Shown here piece after piece: positions 62,496 to 64,000 of a stretch of 64,000 bases of DNA. The DNA is from Kofleriaceae bacterium. GTDB lineage: Bacteria > Myxococcota_A > Polyangia > Haliangiales > Haliangiaceae. The position numbers were made by a program, and so were the translations under genes. Position 1 is the stretch's first letter. Every line of letters starts with the position of its first letter. The notes beneath the pieces were generated by a model. The model was not told the origin of the DNA and searched no databases. It saw only the letters and a program-made list of their open reading frames with translations. Where the stretch lies: the NCBI GenBank assembly GCA_022842285.1, contig JALHPV010000003.1, positions 1 through 64,000 on the forward strand, written 5' to 3'.

Positions 62496-63501
62496 GCTCG
62501 ATCGAGGTCGAGCCGTCGGCGCTCTTCACGTCGACCTCCTTCAGCACGCCCTGCACACACGTGCGTGCGGAGTCCGCACCCGGCTCGGCGAACCTGAACG
62601 TCAGCTTGCCTGCAGCGACGGTGACGATGATGGTGAGGTGCTTCACGTCCCCGGCGAGACAGCGCTTCAGCTTCGCGCGCACGGCTTCGATGCGGGTCGC
62701 GAGGAGCGAACTATCGACCTTATCCTTCGGCGCCCGGTTCCGCGTCTCCTCGTCCGTGATGGGAACATCCTGCTTCGGGCGCGGGGAGTCCGGTCGGTTG
62801 GCCACATCGCCCGCGCTCTCGAGCGCATCGCCCCCTGGCGACGGCTGCGACGTTGGCCCCTTGCGGGGGAGATCAGGCTTCGGTGGAGCGATGTCCTTGG
62901 TGATCGGCTCGCGCTCCGCGCCGCCCGTCGCGGTCCCCGCCTTCTGCTCGTCGGCCGGTTCGGCTCGCTTCTTGTCGACCTTGTCGGCGATGCCCAGCCC
63001 CGCGCCACTCGCGACGACGGGCGGCGGCGGGGGAGACTCGGGAGCCGTGGCGGAACCGGCGGCAGGCTGGGTCCGCTGGACGTTGTTGGCGGTCGCCGCG
63101 GCTGAATGCTCGCCGTGACGACCGGCGGAGACCATCACCTTGCCGCCGGGCAGCTTCGCGACGTCGGACGTCGTGAGCTCCCACGCGAGCGAATCATCGA
63201 TGCGGCTGGAGGCGCCATTCTGGAGCTGGAGGTTGGCTCGATTGTGAAACAGCTCGATGCTCACGGAGCCGGTGTCGGCGGTCGCGACGACATCATCGGG
63301 CGAGACATCCTCGCCGGGACCGAGCACGCGGGTCTTGCCGTCGCGGGTCGCCGTCACCTGCCCCGCCACGTCGACGACCTTGCCCACAGGCGTGCCCGGG
63401 GCCACCTGGGGCGGCCCTGCGTCCCCGCGGCAGCCGGTCGCACCTGTCGCGGACAGGGCGACAGCAGCGAGCCACACGCAGCGCAGGACCGAGGACCTCA
63501 T
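62485..63501 (-). CDS. FecR-domain lipoprotein
   Basis: This 338-residue protein has a signal peptide and a lipobox-like GATGC (Cys24). A FecR-like domain (about 38-130, VGKVVDVAGQVTATRDGKTRVLGPGEDVSPDDVVATADTGSVSIEL) is followed by a long Pro/Asp/Lys-rich linker and a compact C-terminal domain with one Cys pair (KRCLAGD; RTCVQGV). FecR-type domains often sense or bind polymers at the envelope. Only 20 bases separate its start from the next gene upstream, on the other strand. Confidence 0.78.
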   Translation of the reverse strand: MRSSVLRCVWLAAVALSATGATGCRGDAGPPQVAPGTPVGKVVDVAGQVTATRDGKTRVLGPGEDVSPDDVVATADTGSVSIELFHNRANLQLQNGASSRIDDSLAWELTTSDVAKLPGGKVMVSAGRHGEHSAAATANNVQRTQPAAGSATAPESPPPPPVVASGAGLGIADKVDKKRAEPADEQKAGTATGGAEREPITKDIAPPKPDLPRKGPTSQPSPGGDALESAGDVANRPDSPRPKQDVPITDEETRNRAPKDKVDSSLLATRIEAVRAKLKRCLAGDVKHLTIIVTVAAGKLTFRFAEPGADSARTCVQGVLKEVDVKSADGSTSIELSL

Positions 63502-63521
63502 CTCTAGGTAGAATTACACGC

Positions 63522-64000
63522 ATGGGCCGCCATCGCGGTCTGTTCATGACCACACGACTTTTGGCGCTGATGTGGGTGGCCCTCACGCTGCTGTCCTGCG
63601 GCGGTAGCAGCGGTTCTGCGCGCCGTGGCCAACCCACGACCGGCGCGATCGCGGGGTTGGCACGCGATCAGGACAGCGGTGACCCGGTCGGCGCGGCCCG
63701 GATTCGCCTGCGCGCCACGGGGGAGCTCACCCAGCCCCGTTCGACCACCACGAGCGATCGGGGCCTCTACGACCTCGATGCGCTGCCTCCCGGCACCTAT
63801 TCGCTGATCGCCGAGTTCGCCGAGCAGTCGATCGAGGTCGTGAACATCCCGGTCGAGGCGGGCGAGATGACGATGGTCGATCTGACGTTCGTGCTCGGTC
63901 GGGTTGGCCCGATCCGGATCGACTACTCGGCGCCGGAGCCACCGGCGATCACGCGCTATCGCCCGAGCGACGTGAAGGCGAACGTGGCGCGGATCGAAGG
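63522..64000 (+). CDS. Carboxypeptidase-regulatory-like lipoprotein, 3' end outside the window
   Basis: The frame stays open from ATG 63522 to the window edge (159 residues seen). The signal peptide ends in a lipobox-like TLLSC. The following domain (TTGAIAGLARDQDSGDPVGAARIRLRATGELTQPRSTTTSDRGLYDLDALPPGTYSLIAEF) is the carboxypeptidase-regulatory beta-sandwich often repeated in Myxococcota surface and signalling proteins. ATG 63546 is an alternative start, leaving more room for a promoter next to the divergent FecR-like gene. Confidence 0.75.
   Translation, partial: MGRHRGLFMTTRLLALMWVALTLLSCGGSSGSARRGQPTTGAIAGLARDQDSGDPVGAARIRLRATGELTQPRSTTTSDRGLYDLDALPPGTYSLIAEFAEQSIEVVNIPVEAGEMTMVDLTFVLGRVGPIRIDYSAPEPPAITRYRPSDVKANVARIE

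Overview
The window is GC-rich with strong G/C preference at third codon positions. It looks like a chromosomal segment of a Myxococcota bacterium, probably near the Haliangium/Kofleria branch. The evidence is an MYXO-CTERM-type C-terminus (protein at 40622), many lipoproteins, a large Ser/Thr kinase with a sensor-like tail, gliding-type ABC genes of the GldA/GldF/GldG type, a bacterial alpha-2-macroglobulin, an NfeD/flotillin operon and frequent GTG starts. I see no rRNA, tRNA, CRISPR array, prophage or insertion sequence. No stretch over 300 bases lacks a gene. The assignment to a lineage is inference.

Layout. 0-6 kb: a GxxExxY gene framed by a perfect 28-bp inverted repeat, a small membrane-anchored protein, and a type IIA topoisomerase pair (parE, parC), all on the minus strand. 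5.8-13 kb: an M23 endopeptidase, a beta-carbonic anhydrase with a 16-bp palindrome just upstream, a membrane protein, a glycoside-hydrolase-like lipoprotein, a FadL-like porin and an exported intradiol-dioxygenase-like protein. 13-22 kb: a long minus-strand run of tightly packed genes (VIT/VWA/barrel protein, truA, ECF sigma factor, its probable membrane regulator, three lipoproteins, CBS protein, response regulator, sensor kinase). 22-30 kb: GldA/F/G-like ABC genes, DUF4340, DUF2277 and a Ser/Thr kinase. 30-35 kb: an unknown 686-residue protein, a lipoprotein and a two-module AAA ATPase of the kind found with contractile injection systems, with no tail genes in view. 35-44 kb: envelope defence and cell wall (alpha-2-macroglobulin, MYXO-CTERM lysozyme-like protein, Mpo1-like enzyme, PbpC).

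44-54 kb is the most unusual part. Two closely related NhaR-like LysR regulators of identical length bracket it in opposite orientation. Each has a small ribosome-hibernation-factor-like gene beside it. Between them is a tripartite export operon (ABC, HlyD, TolC) whose ABC subunit has lost essentially every ATPase motif, a zinc-ribbon protein, and an isocitrate dehydrogenase pseudogene with an internal deletion and a frameshift. Two transcription units here share a conserved upstream block at exactly the same distance from their start codons, so they are probably co-regulated.

54-64 kb: a CUB/Kazal-type lipoprotein, a protein that fuses an HExxH domain to a CxxCxxCC domain, an NfeD-flotillin-flotillin operon with hairpins, a thioredoxin-like lipoprotein, a 5'-3' exonuclease-like protein, a FecR-like lipoprotein, and the start of a carboxypeptidase-regulatory-domain lipoprotein that runs off the window end.
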